From Entophlyctis helioformis (taxonomy: Eukaryota > Chytridiomycota > Chytridiomycetes > Chytridiales > Chytriomycetaceae), in the NCBI GenBank assembly GCA_025526915.1, contig JAHLKH010000071.1, positions 57,270 to 121,269 on the forward strand: DNA of 64,000 nt, given 5' to 3'. This document shows positions 12,936-23,049 of the stretch, one piece after another (the first letter of the stretch is position 1; the number at the start of each line of letters is the position of its first letter). The translations under genes were made by a program, and so were the position numbers. The notes beneath the pieces are model-generated. The model worked only from the letters and a program-made list of their open reading frames with translations. It had not been told where the DNA came from and searched no databases.

Positions 12936-14479
12936 CTACTGTTGCTGTTGCTGCTGCCACACACACAATGCGCCATCCTCGGCACCAGACACGAGCATGC
13001 CGGCCTGCACACATTGATCACGCAGCATCGGGTCAGTCTGTGCCAAGGGCCGCCAGCATCTACCTGCCCAAGCCAGTCCAGCGCCTACCTGCGTGTTCCA
13101 GTAAGCGGCGCGCACAATGTCCGTGTGTCCGCCGTTGAGCGTGTACGCCAGAGACAGCTGTCCAAGATTGACGTCCAGCAGACCAATGCTTCCCCTAATC
13201 AACCGTAGCTGTCAGCAACACCATCACTCGATCACTCCATCACTCCATCGCAATCACTCACTCTTGCGATCCGGCCACAGCGTACAGCCGCTGGCCAGCA
13301 CTCTCGTACACACAGTCGACCAGATAGTCGAGTTTGAGGTCAGGGGACACGCCGCGCACGTCGCCAAACGTGTAGATCTTGTTGGCCTCTTCAAACGTCC
13401 ACAGCGAGAACGTCTCCATGTGCGTTGTAGCGTACAGGTACTCGGACGCCGGGCCAAAGAAGCCGAGCTTGCTGACCGAGTCGTCCTTGATGACCTGGTA
13501 GAGCGCGTCGTCCTCTTCAAACGTTGCGAGATTGTACAGACACACGAGACTGTGGGAGGGCAGCGGGTTAGTAGTGGCTCGCTTGAACGAGAGTGGCTGC
13601 CAGGCGGGTGCGTGACTTGCCCGTCCGTTGAGCCAGAGATCATGGCCTCGGCGTGGGTCGGATGGAACTTGATCTGTACAGACAGTCGTCAGTCAGGCTG
13701 CTGGCGCGTTGGGGCTTGAATGCGTTGGTTGGTCGGTCGGCACCGCACCTGCGTCACGTCGTCAGAATGGCATTCGATGAACGATGCCACCTGCGGTCCA
13801 CCTGCGTTGCGGATATCCCTGCTCGCCGATCAAGCCATGTGAGAGATCTGCATGCGCACATGCATCCAGCAGACTGTGTCGGATGCTCAAAGCTCACCAA
13901 AAGTTGATCTTGGCATCCTCGCCAACGAGCTCAGTGCCCTGTGAGTGAGAGCCAAGCACGCAGGCCGGTGAGTTCATGCCCAGCCCGCAGAGATCCACAG
14001 CAGATCCACAGCAGATCCGCAGCAGACGCATACTCACGACAGCCAGCAAGCTGTGGTTGCAGTTGACGTCAAACGACAGGACCGGCGCATACGCTGCAGC
14101 AAAAACCGTCGGCAGTCAGCACCAAGCATCCAAGAAGAATGCCGCACAGCCTCGCACGCAGACACCCACAGTTCCAGGTCAGAGCTGACGTCCTCGACCG
14201 CACGTCCCACAGCACGACCGTGCCGGCCCGGTCGCCCGCAAACAGCAGGTTCGGGTTGCTGTTGTCAAACAGCACCTGGCTCAGAATGCGTGCGTTGTGG
14301 CCGGGCGGACTGGACAGCACCGACGCCACGGCAAACGTCGTCAGGTCGTGGATGGCGATGCTGCCCTTGGCCCGCGAGACGGCCAGGTGCGACGGCGTCT
14401 GCGTCGATGCGACCGTCTCGAGCGGGTAGTCGCTCGGGTCTCCAGCGACCTTGTGCACAAGCGTAAACGGCCCGCTCAT
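12936..14479 (-). CDS. WDR89: WD40-repeat protein WDR89
   Basis: Exons: 14479-14170, 14093-14038, 13938-13898, 13818-13749, 13673-13621, 13549-13262, 13194-13089, 13004-12936, 330 residues. WD repeats are recognisable ([50 protein letters not shown]). The order and the stretches [15 protein letters not shown] and [14 protein letters not shown] match the WDR89 family rather than a generic WD protein. Its molecular role is poorly known, and a beta-propeller scaffold is expected. The intron at 13620-13550 uses a GC donor. The protein ends in a Gln run. It lies 85 bases upstream of beta-adaptin on the same strand and 87 bases divergent from the membrane-protein gene, so its promoter must be very short. 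Confidence 0.88.
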
Positions 14480-14566
14480 TGCCGTCTGGAATGTTGTCAC
14501 GATAAAAACAACAAAAACGACAACGGGCGACGACGACGACGACGACGAGGGACAGCAACGCCGGTC

Positions 14567-15310
14567 ATGCCATTCAGTACGCTCGACCTGCTCACGCTGC
14601 AGTTCATTACAGCCATCATGGTTTACAACGGTTTCCTGATCAGGCGTCTGATGATCATGCCGACGTCATCGTACATCACGGGCATTCGCATCTGCACCGT
14701 GATGGTGGAGCTGTCCGCGGCATGCTTTGTGACCGCCTGGCTCATCGTCCCGCCAGACACGCATGCCACAGCCAGCCGCATCATACAGCGGCTCGGCACC
14801 GCGGGCATCGTGGCCATGATCACCATCTTCTTCTGGTCGCAGCTCGAGTTCCTCAAGGTGATTGCTCCGTTCGTGGCCACATTCTCCAGCCACACCGTCC
14901 TTGTCGTCCAGTGCGTCGTTCTGATCATCGGCCTGGCGGTGTTTGCCGGCCAGCTGAGCCTCACGGTCGTGGAGACACACGCCGAGCTTTTCGATGCGAC
15001 CCTGTCGGCCTGGGGCGTCGCCATCGCCATCTACGACCAGATCCAGCAGGGCTTCCTCTTCTACTTTATCATGTACAAGCTCAAGACGACGCCGTTTGGT
15101 CTGCGCCTCACGTACATGGTGCTCATGGCCCTGTGCATCATCAACATCCTGGGCAACTCGTGGCTGTTCTTGACCAGCGCGGGCGATCCGGCCATGCGCG
15201 TGCTGTCCAACGGCATCATGTTCTTTTACGGCACCTGCGCCATTGAGTGTCTCATGGTCGTCAACAGGGCACTGCAACTACCCAAAAACCAGCATCTCTC
15301 CTCCTCCTAG
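14567..15310 (+). CDS. Orphan seven-transmembrane protein, intronless
   Basis: A single open frame of 247 residues starts at the first ATG after a (GAC)n run. Seven hydrophobic segments are evident, at approximately residues 8-25, 44-63, 82-101, 110-130, 143-165, 181-200 and 207-228, with short loops and a Ser-rich tail. Charged or polar residues inside helices (VMVELS, FFWSQLEF, AIYDQIQQG) suggest a receptor or channel-like bundle rather than a simple anchor. I do not recognise the family. It is one of the few intron-free genes here. It shares an 87-base divergent promoter region with WDR89. Confidence 0.75.
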   Translation: MPFSTLDLLTLQFITAIMVYNGFLIRRLMIMPTSSYITGIRICTVMVELSAACFVTAWLIVPPDTHATASRIIQRLGTAGIVAMITIFFWSQLEFLKVIAPFVATFSSHTVLVVQCVVLIIGLAVFAGQLSLTVVETHAELFDATLSAWGVAIAIYDQIQQGFLFYFIMYKLKTTPFGLRLTYMVLMALCIINILGNSWLFLTSAGDPAMRVLSNGIMFFYGTCAIECLMVVNRALQLPKNQHLSSS

Positions 15311-15500
15311 CCTGTCCGTTTTCCCCTGTGATGGCCACGACTTGTTGATATGAACATGTACATTGGTGGCACTGGCTTTGTTGTCGAGCGATGCAGATGG
15401 TAGCACTTGCAAGGTCAGAGAGGGAATCGAGGGACGCTGTCTTGGGCGGCGTGGCTTGGACGCACGGTTCGCAGCAGCACGCGCCATTGCAACGTGAGAC

Positions 15501-15767
15501 GTCCATTGGGCAGCATCGCGTGAACAGGACGACTTTGATGACCTGGAAATGCCGTCATGGCCAGATGAGCATGAACTGAAGCATCTCGAGCGCGAGTATC
15601 AGAAACAAGCAGCACAGCAGCAGCAGCATGAACAGCCGTTGGCAGCAGCAGCAGCAGCAGAAGCAACCGACGCTTTCATGCAGGGATCGGACGAGCTGGG
15701 ATGGCTGTCCAACCCAGACAACCTGAACCTGTTTCACGACCAAGACGACTCTCAAGACATTGCTTGA
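15501..15767 (+). pseudogene. Truncated C-terminal gene fragment (paralogue of the 43.6 kb copy)
   Basis: The open frame encodes an acidic start (EQDDFDDLEMPSWPDEHEL), a charged helix ending in poly-Gln/poly-Ala, and the tail GWLSNPDNLNLFHDQDDSQDIA. The matching frame in copy 2 continues upstream, but here a stop codon (TGA at 15498-15500) sits exactly where homology begins. The fragment therefore looks like a 5'-truncated exon carried in by the duplication. Family unknown. Confidence 0.55.
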
Positions 15768-15986
15768 CATGTGCAATGTATCAATCTGTATCCACGAACC
15801 CACTTCACATTTGATTGCATCGATGCAGCCTTCTTGACCCTGCCCTGTTGGATGTGTCTGGATTGTCGTCGATTGTTCGTTTGTTCGTTTGTTGGTTTGT
15901 TCGTTTGTTCGTTTGTTCGTTTGTTCGTTGGTTTTGTGTAGCCAATGTATATGTATGCACAAGCAGATTTCGACACCAAGTGGGAA

Positions 15987-16059
15987 GCTCCGTTAGCTTA
16001 GTCGGTAGAGCGTTGTGCTAATAACGCAAAGGTCACAGGTTCGATCCCTGTACGGAGCA
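15987..16059 (+). tRNA. tRNA-Ile (anticodon AAT), copy 1
   Basis: A 73-base cloverleaf without intron. The acceptor GCTCCGT pairs with ACGGAGC and is followed by discriminator A. The anticodon stem TTGTG/CGCAA closes loop CTAATAA with anticodon AAT. A box (TAGCTTAGTCGG) and B box (GGTTCGATCCC) fit the RNA polymerase III consensus. CCA is not encoded. It is identical to the copy at 44061-44133. Confidence 0.95.
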
Positions 16060-16768
16060 TCCACTTTTGCCTGGTGCACCTTTGCTTCATCTTTTGCCCC
16101 TCTGACAAGCCACGCCACGCCACGGCTTCCTGTGCATCCCGTGGATCGCTTTTGCTTTTGCTGCATTCCGTCTGCATCACTCTGTCCTCTGCGCTCGAGA
16201 ACGGCCTGTCTGTCCTGCTCGGCTGCCTTCACAAGCAGTCGTCAAGTTCCACGACTCGAGCACGATCACGGTTGATTGCACAGCTGCGTGTGCAATGACA
16301 GTGCCGCTGACGCAATATCCACCGCCTCGCTTTGTGCTTCCCGTTTCGTGCCAGAACCAACAAACGATCACGCCTTGCCTCGTCTCTGCATTGCCGCGCC
16401 ATGCCGCTCTGAACCATACCAGCTGCCACACACACACACAAAGACAGCTCGACTGCAGCCGGACCATAACAGGCACAGCCAGAGCCAGCTAGGTGTGTTG
16501 ATTGGCAGTCGTGATTGACCGTCTGCGCAGCCTTGCGGGCCGGATCTTCCACTCCATCTTCACGTCCTGCTCGTCCACTTTGGCATCTTCATCAGAATGG
16601 AGCATCTTGTTCCATTCTAGGCAGCTGCCAGTGGGCCGCCAGTAGGAGGCAGCATGGTTTGGCTTTGGTCGTGCGTCAATGGATGCAACACGCCTCGCCA
16701 TGGCAAGTTGGACGATCATCGGATGGTGCTTGCAACAATGGCTGAAGATGGTTGTCATTTGGTGGCTT

Positions 16769-18253
16769 TCAAGCAGATGGTTGCTCAAGCAAGGCGAGTA
16801 TGCGAGGAATGCGCATTTGGTTGTAACTAGAACGATCCCGAGTAATCGCATCAGCCATGCTGGCTCGTTGCTCCGGTGCCAGGCTCTTGATCAGGGTCGT
16901 GGCGATGCTGTCGGTCTTGCTCTCGATGAGCGCTTCGTATGTAAAGCCCTCGGTGCGGTGGGCAAGAAGCCACTTGACCACATGCAGATGGCCACTGCGA
17001 GCCGCCCAATCCATCGCATTGGTCGTACACCCCTCGGTTCTATTGGCATGAAGCCATTTGATTACATCGAGGTGACCGTTCATGGCTGCATGATCCATCG
17101 CTTCAGTCGTGCATCCTTCCGTCCTGTTTTCGTGGAGCCACTTGACGACATGCAGAAAGCCGTTGGCAGCCGCCCAATCCATCGCATACGCTGTGCATCC
17201 TTCCGTCCTGTTCTCGTGGAGCCACATGACGACATGCAGAAAGCCGTTGGCAGCCGCGCCGTTCATCGCCAGATATGTGCATCCTTCCCTTCTATTCTCG
17301 TGGAGCCAGATGACGACATGCAGATGACCTTTACCGGCCGCCCGGTCGATCGCCCAGGTACTGCATCTCGCCACGCCTGCCGCAAACAAGAACTGCACAA
17401 CATCGAGATGTCCATTTCCCGCTGCTTGATCAACTGCACTGTGCCAGTACACGCTTGCTGGATCTTGCCTGACCATCCAGTCCTTGAGTGTGTGGTACTT
17501 GTCGTCGAGATGCTTGAGCAGATCGAGGCATCCATAGTGGATGGCCGTACGAGCGAGTGCGATCGGATACGTAAAGTCGACCAGATCGAACCAGCCGTGC
17601 CGCATGGGAATGAGCATCAGTCGGCGGCTGTCAAAGTAAAGGTGGTTGAGCGATATGACGTAGTTGTTGCCGCTTGCTTCTGAGCCCGCACAGAAGCGCT
17701 GGGTGCACCGCGGAAAGCGCTTGCAGAGACGGTCGTACATGGAGCGAGAGTGCGCGAGCAGCAGCCCGTTGTCGGCCGTCAGCTCGACGTCAGGCAGCAG
17801 CGCCAGATCGCCCTGCCAGTCCATCTTGAACGCTTCGATCCACAGCTGATGCTTGGTCGCTTCGTCGAGTGTGGCCGTGTCGCCGAGCAGTCCGCTGAGG
17901 AAGCGAGTGAGCGGGTCGGCGTGCTTGAGGATGATGGCGTGGATCTCGGCGGGCTTGCGGTCCCAGTGGCTGCTGCCGTACGCAAGGTCGCCGGTGGCTG
18001 GCGGCACCACATAGCGAGGCACGCCTGGCTGTGCGGTCGTTGCTGCTGATGGCTGTCTTGAGTCGACGGCTTGGCTGCCACTCGCTCCAACGACCTGCTC
18101 GTCTGTGCTCTGCAGCTGGCTCTGCAGACGGCGCACATGCTCGTCGCTGGCTGCTGCTGCTGCATCTGTGTTGTCGTCATCGTCACAGCCGCTTGCTCGC
18201 TTTGTGGCTGTGAGGACAAGATCCACTCGACGCGATCGTCCAACAAGTGCCAT
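16769..18253 (-). CDS. Ankyrin-repeat protein of the HENRTEGCT type, copy 1
   Basis: 494 residues from the ATG giving MALVGRSRR; the frame is open further upstream but lacks other support. The N-terminus is disordered (Asp run, Ala run, Gln-rich helix). A conserved non-ankyrin domain follows (HWDRKPAEIHAIILKHADPL, EAFKMDWQGDLALLPDV, MRHGWFDLVDF), then five or six 33-residue ankyrin units such as GHLDVIKWLHANRTEGCT. This resembles large lineage-specific families in chytrids and oomycetes, and ligands are unknown. Copy 2 at 44.8 kb keeps the same ends but has fewer ankyrin units. Confidence 0.8.
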   Translation of the reverse strand: MALVGRSRRVDLVLTATKRASGCDDDDNTDAAAAASDEHVRRLQSQLQSTDEQVVGASGSQAVDSRQPSAATTAQPGVPRYVVPPATGDLAYGSSHWDRKPAEIHAIILKHADPLTRFLSGLLGDTATLDEATKHQLWIEAFKMDWQGDLALLPDVELTADNGLLLAHSRSMYDRLCKRFPRCTQRFCAGSEASGNNYVISLNHLYFDSRRLMLIPMRHGWFDLVDFTYPIALARTAIHYGCLDLLKHLDDKYHTLKDWMVRQDPASVYWHSAVDQAAGNGHLDVVQFLFAAGVARCSTWAIDRAAGKGHLHVVIWLHENRREGCTYLAMNGAAANGFLHVVMWLHENRTEGCTAYAMDWAAANGFLHVVKWLHENRTEGCTTEAMDHAAMNGHLDVIKWLHANRTEGCTTNAMDWAARSGHLHVVKWLLAHRTEGFTYEALIESKTDSIATTLIKSLAPEQRASMADAITRDRSSYNQMRIPRILALLEQPSA

Positions 18254-18405
18254 TGCAACACATGGCAATGTGGAACATGCACCGACACGGCATGCCGTGG
18301 TGCACAGTGTTGATCCAGTCAGAACTCTGGGCACACAAGCAGCACGCTGAAGGGCAGAGGACTCAGTGGGATTGTTACCAACAAGTCTATGCGAGCACTT
18401 GGAAT

Positions 18406-19607
18406 GAAGCAGCCTGATCCATACAAGCCAATCCACCGTCGTATCCGTCGTTGCCATCCATACTGTCGGAGAAGCTCTGAGCTCAGTCGGCTGTATCTCG
18501 TCCAAACGGAATATGTAGCCATTCTACGGTGAGCGGTTGCCATCCTCATCCATCCATGGCAGCAATATCCCAGATGCGATCGCTGAGGAAGTCAATGATG
18601 CACTGGATTTGACAAGAATCCCACAGACGAGTGAAGCAGTCGCCTTCAACCGATGCGCATGCTGCAACGACGCTTCCACAATATCCCAACCACAACGATT
18701 GGGCCGTAAATGGAAGGCGAGCAGCTGTCTCGTCACGGCCATTGTTGCGCATTGATGCCGGGCGTGTTGGGCAGGTGAAGGCGACGCCGTCCTGAGAGCA
18801 GAAAAGCCACAAGGCACATCAACAAGACACGCTGGACAAGGAGATGGCGTGGGAGAGTGACAGTGCGCTGGATCTGTATTGGATCTGATACGGACCAACA
18901 GGATGGTTTCCACAGACAGCAGCTGGCTGGCCGTTGTTTGATGCCTGCAATGACAGAGCGTGTCACGTCGCACCAGAAGCAACGGGCTGTCCGTCCGTCT
19001 TGTGGCAGCAATACATGCCGCGCAGAAGCACAAGCAGCACGAGCAGCAGCACCAGAAGCAGCAGCGGCGAGCCATCTGTCGGGTCTGCTGCCCGGCACAG
19101 CAGCCAGCCCGCCCATGGCAGTCCAGTCATCCATCATGCAGCCAGTCCAGTCAGCCAGCCGTCGCGTCATCCAGCCAGCCGTCCAGCATGCCGCTCCGAG
19201 CATTCACATCGCGCACGTCACGCCGAGCACCAGCGCGTCAGACGGCACGCGACTGTTGCGCGTCATCGTCGCCCGTGTCAGGCAGCTGTCCGTGCTGGCA
19301 CAGGCACGCAGCAGGCACGCAGCAATCCCCGCCAGAGCGCGCAAGTGCCGCCGCCACCTGCTGAGTTGAGTGGCTGCTGTTGTGGATGATGATGCTGAGC
19401 AACCCCGACACCAACTGGCAAGCCCTCTGTGCCCGCACCGATATCACGCCCTTATCTGGCCGACTGCGCAGCGAGTCCCGCTGCATACAAATAGCAGCGA
19501 CTGCCGCTCTCTGCGCTCGCTCCAGCTCTCTTGTATTCAACAAGCTGACCTCTAGAGACAACCACAACGACAACCACAACCACAACCACAACCAGCAACA
19601 TTACACG
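18406..19607. other. Intergenic, no gene supported
   Basis: I found no exon-like frame with convincing splice sites on either strand. The right end should hold the promoter of the downstream gene: there is a weak TATA-like CATACAAATAG near 19482, then a CAA/CAC-rich leader with several ACAACCACAAC units ending just before its ATG. Confidence 0.5.
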
Positions 19608-20804
19608 ATGCTCTCCTCACACTCGTGCTCTGCTGCTTTCGCCTTCGCCTCGTCTCGCATTACCATCACCCTCGCCACCACCACCACCGCCCACATCTGC
19701 CTGTCTGCCCTCCGCCCCATCCCTCTGCATGCCCTCTTCCCCTCGCTTGCCCGCTTCATGCCTGCCACTCCCATGCGCCGCATTGCCTTCTCACCTCGCC
19801 TCATGCTGTGTGCCTCGCCTGCCTCCTGCCTCTCGCCTTGCCTGCCTGCTGCCACCTCTGCTGCCACCTCTGCCGCTTGCTCTGTCGCTCCTGCTGTGGC
19901 TCGCCGCCCTCCCCTCGGGGCAGATGCCATTCGCATGGCTGCAGCGAGCCACACAGTCGCGCAGACTGGGCCGCAGACTCGGGTGGCGGCAGCGGGCGGA
20001 TGGAGCGCGTTGTCCGAGTGTGGCGCTGAGCCTCCTGTCTTGACGGCTGCCGACTTTCCCGTGCATTACGCTCGACGCACAGCCCGCCCTGCACCCAAGA
20101 TCGGAGCGGCCAAGACCGGAGCGACCAAGATCGGAGCGGCCAAGACCGGAGCGACCAAGACTGGAACGACCAAGGGCCAAACCAAGACCCTGCAGACCGC
20201 CAAGCGGGTCTCAGCAGCTGCTCCGGTCGTCCACGGCGTCGCGCGCAAGCCGGTCGTCGCGTCCAAGGTCGTCCCGGTCGCCAAGCACGTCACGACAAGA
20301 GCACCAGTCAAGGCGGCTGTCCCAGTCAAGGCGACCATCCCTGCCAAGGTCGTCCTGGTCAAGACGCGCATCCCTTGCCCGGTCAAGACCGCTCCTGTCA
20401 AGGCCGTGACCAAGGCACCGGTCAACGTGGTCGTCGCGCTGCCCAAGGTCGTCTCGGTCCCTAAGAAGGCCATGGCCAAGGCACCGGCAAAGGCGGTCGT
20501 GGCACCAAAGGCGGTCGTCCAGGCCAAGATTGTCACGCCGCCCAAGGTCGTCTCGGTTGCCAACAAGGCGGCGGCCAAGGCAGTCGTTCCGCCCAAGATC
20601 GTCGCCGCCACCAAGCCTGCTCCTCCCCGAGTGCTTGTGCCTGTGGCTCGTGTTGCTGCTCCGCGCCGAACTGCTCGAGCCACAGCTCCATTGCCAGGAC
20701 GGGTGGATGCCGAACGCGGCCGTTACCCTGCGCTGAGCGATGATCTGCTCCATGCAGACGAGGCGACGGTCTTTGCTCGATCAAGCCGCATCGCACGCGA
20801 CTAA
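19608..20804 (+). CDS. Basic Lys/Ala/Pro/Val-rich repetitive protein
   Basis: A single open frame of 398 residues from the ATG after a CAACCACAAC leader. The first ~130 residues are Ser/Thr/Ala/Arg-rich with hydrophobic stretches and almost no acidic residues, as in a mitochondrial presequence or low-complexity leader. A short ordered-looking part follows (WSALSECGAEPPVLTAADFP). Residues ~170-360 form a very basic array, first KIGAAKTGATKIGAAKTGA, then PVKA/PKVV/APVK units like those of histone H1 tails or other DNA-binding polycations. A short acidic C-terminus ends it. No catalytic motif is visible. Chromatin or nucleic-acid binding is only an inference from composition. Confidence 0.6.
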   Translation: MLSSHSCSAAFAFASSRITITLATTTTAHICLSALRPIPLHALFPSLARFMPATPMRRIAFSPRLMLCASPASCLSPCLPAATSAATSAACSVAPAVARRPPLGADAIRMAAASHTVAQTGPQTRVAAAGGWSALSECGAEPPVLTAADFPVHYARRTARPAPKIGAAKTGATKIGAAKTGATKTGTTKGQTKTLQTAKRVSAAAPVVHGVARKPVVASKVVPVAKHVTTRAPVKAAVPVKATIPAKVVLVKTRIPCPVKTAPVKAVTKAPVNVVVALPKVVSVPKKAMAKAPAKAVVAPKAVVQAKIVTPPKVVSVANKAAAKAVVPPKIVAATKPAPPRVLVPVARVAAPRRTARATAPLPGRVDAERGRYPALSDDLLHADEATVFARSSRIARD

Positions 20805-20874
20805 CTCACTGCTTGATGCTAGGCATGCTTGGTTCAAAGGTTTTGATGGAGGTCTTGATTGGGGAGGAGGTGGG

Positions 20875-21424
20875 TCAATCAAGCCACCAGCCCTCCTGCG
20901 ACTGTGAAAAAAAGTAAGTGGATGGTGATCATGGTCATTCTCTGCCTTGTGGTACACTGCAGACAAATGACTGACCGGCTCACCTGCACTCTCTGCACAT
21001 CTGCTTGAATGCGATCGAGCTGCTCGCCAATGCCGCCTGCCGCGATGACGCTCTGGTGTTGGATGAGATAGAGTTGGATGCATGCAACAGTGTACCAATA
21101 CAAACCATTCTTGATCTTGTGTGCATTCTTCCTCGTCCTCTTCCTCTTCCTATCAGCGGGCAATGCGTGGCTGCACTTGCGACTCGAAGCGACTTGCCTT
21201 GCGTGGCCGAGTACGCAGGCTATTGCCGATATTGGGATGCAATGCAAGAGGCGGCTCGTCAAAGACGGCGTGCCAGCATGGCCCGTCTTGAGCATGGCGA
21301 TGCGTCGACTGCTGGCTGCTGGCTGCCACGATCGCTGCCGACCAAGCCGCCTTCCGGCCAAGGCACACAGGATCAGCGCCGTGTTGCTGAGCTGGATGCT
21401 CAAGGCGAGCCTCGACCCAGCCAA
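20875..21424 (-). CDS. Possible spliced gene, 5' end undefined
   Basis: Two features suggest the 3' end of a minus-strand gene. A frame ending GEQLDRIQADVQRVQ stops at a GTGAGC donor (20983), and after a strong acceptor (a run of seven T then CACAG) a last exon at 20901-20875 encodes SQEGWWLD and a stop in the same phase. The upstream frame stays open to 21424 but its composition is not convincing. No family recognised. The opposite strand also has a long open frame, so this is weak. Confidence 0.25.
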
Positions 21425-21785
21425 GGCCGATCAGGTCCTCGCTGTCGACCCCCATCGGCCCAGCCAGCCAGCGTGCAGCGGCATGCCGTGCCAGCAGCCG
21501 CCACAGCGGAGCAAGGGCCGACTGCGAGCTGTGCACACGGCCGAGTGGCGGTTGGTGCGGCGTCGTTGTCGTCGAGGCTGAAGGCAGCCGCAAAGGGGAC
21601 GGGCAGGCAGCTGCGTTGTTTGACTGAACACAGCGACTGGTAGCATCTGGACGTGTCCCAGCCAGCCGCTGTGATCAGTCGAGCAGCGCAGATGCCCTCG
21701 CCTGTCTGTCCGCCTGTCTGCCCGTCCGTGGTGCTGTCAGTTGGCGAGAGCCGTGCACAGCAGCCAAACATGCTCGATTTTGCGC

Positions 21786-21826
21786 CAAAATCAACCAAAA
21801 TCAACCAAAATCAACCAAAATCAATC
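21786..21826. repeat. 10-base tandem repeat, four units
   Basis: Four copies of CAAAATCAAC in a row, AT-rich against a GC-rich background. No gene overlaps it convincingly. Confidence 0.85.
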
Positions 21827-22414
21827 CAGCAGCGACAACGACCCTTGCGATGCAACAGCCGTGTGTGCATCGGTGCAGGCTCAACGTCGCACGCAGCACA
21901 CACTGCAGGATGGCACATGGCAGCCAGTGTGATGCGCACATCCTTCTCGTCTGTCATCCATGTTCTGGCTTGGCGATGCCCATGGACAGCAAGATCACAC
22001 CGCATCAGCGACCGTGAGAGCACGACGATGCTGACATTCTCACGGCGTGTCGGATTGATCTGCCTTGCTCGGCATGCCGTGTGAATGCAACCTCGCCTGA
22101 AAGCATCCAACAGGATCCTTCAAGCAGCGTCATCCGGCAAGGATCGCAGCGCTCAAGACCAAGACCGTCCGATGCACACCACAGCAGAGCAGGCAGCATA
22201 AGGGCGGCAGTCGTCTGGTTGGTCGACAGCTCGTGCATGCTCGGCCCAGTCGAGAGCAAGGCTGTCCATGCAAGAACCATCAAGCATGAGCATCCGATGC
22301 CCTCCGAGTTCTCTGGCGTCGCTCGTGAGCGCTTTCTCAGCCCGGTATGCTCTTGTGGATACTCTGCTCATTGCCAGCAATGCCAGGCAAGACCACTCGC
22401 TGACACGCCGCCTT

Positions 22415-22453
22415 GGATGGATGGATGGATGGATGGATGGATGGATGGATGGT
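22415..22453. repeat. (ATGG)n microsatellite
   Basis: About nine uninterrupted ATGG units directly upstream of the ATG of the next gene, probably in its 5' UTR or promoter. Confidence 0.9.
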
Positions 22454-22465
22454 CGCCCACCAGCC

Positions 22466-23049
22466 ATGGACAGCTGTCTGCTGCGGTTTGAGCCTTTGCC
22501 TGAGCCTGGCTACACCGGATCGTGAGTGGCCTTGGACTGCCTGCTCCTTTGGTGTCTTTGCCCAACACGGCGCGTTCTCACTCGCCACGGCTGACTTCCA
22601 TCCATCTGCCCATGCCAACAACAGCGTGTCTGTGCCCATTGTGCTGTCGTTGTTCCGTGCCAAGACGAGTGGATCGCTGCTGCTCAGCAAGAAGGAGCGG
22701 CTGCTGCTGCTGCACCGTCTCAAGGGCGAGGCGATCATCGAGCTCCAGTCGGCCATTCAAGTCCCCAAGGACAGCGACAAGAGCAGCGGCAGCAAGGGAG
22801 CCAGTTCGACTGGAACTGCAACCACGAGTGGCGCGGACACGCCTGTGGATGGCGACAGCGATCAGGTTGCGCTTGCTGATGACGACGGTGACATGGTCGA
22901 CAGGCTCATGGAGGCTGATGCCTGCGATCCACGGCGTGCAAGGCAGATGGTGGTTCAGGCAGATGCAGGCAGACTCGCAGGATCTCATTGCCGCCATTCA
23001 CCAATCCTTGGCGTTGCCATATCGTGGCTATCATGGAACTATCGCGTGA
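22466..23049 (+). CDS. Small spliced protein with a C-terminal UIM-like helix
   Basis: Exons: 22466-22521, 22625-22895, 22969-23049, 135 residues. The first junction is good (GTGAGT donor, CAACAG acceptor, matching phase). The second relies on a weaker GTCGAC donor. The protein begins MDSCLLRFEPLPEPGYTG, continues with VPIVLSLFRAK and a Leu/Lys-rich helix (LLLSKKERLLLLHRLKG), a Ser/Thr/Gly linker and an acidic patch, and ends DSQDLIAAIHQSLALPYRG. That last helix fits the ubiquitin-interacting-motif pattern (acidic, then A-x3-S). Ubiquitin binding is inference. If the second intron is wrong, the frame ends at 23060 with an unrelated tail. Confidence 0.4.

Larger units (their letters stand above)
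15501..18405. repeat. Segmental duplication, copy 1
   Basis: This block is homologous, in the same orientation, to 43592-46237. It contains the tail fragment of a gene, a tRNA-Ile, conserved non-coding sequence and the ankyrin gene on the minus strand. Similarity starts at GTCCAT(T/C)GGGCAGCATCG and stops after GCGAGCACTTGGAAT. Copy 1 is about 260 bases longer, mainly from extra ankyrin units and a longer GTTT tract at about 15872-15930. I saw no terminal repeats or target duplications that would make it a transposon. Confidence 0.9.

Noticed and set aside
15501..18405. Duplicated block as a transposon
   Set aside because: No terminal repeats, target duplication or transposase were found at the breakpoints, so segmental duplication is simpler.
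21005..21643. 212-codon plus-strand frame and a nested frame starting with a hydrophobic segment at 21078
   Set aside because: No family, no splice support, and an equally long frame on the other strand. I could not choose between them.
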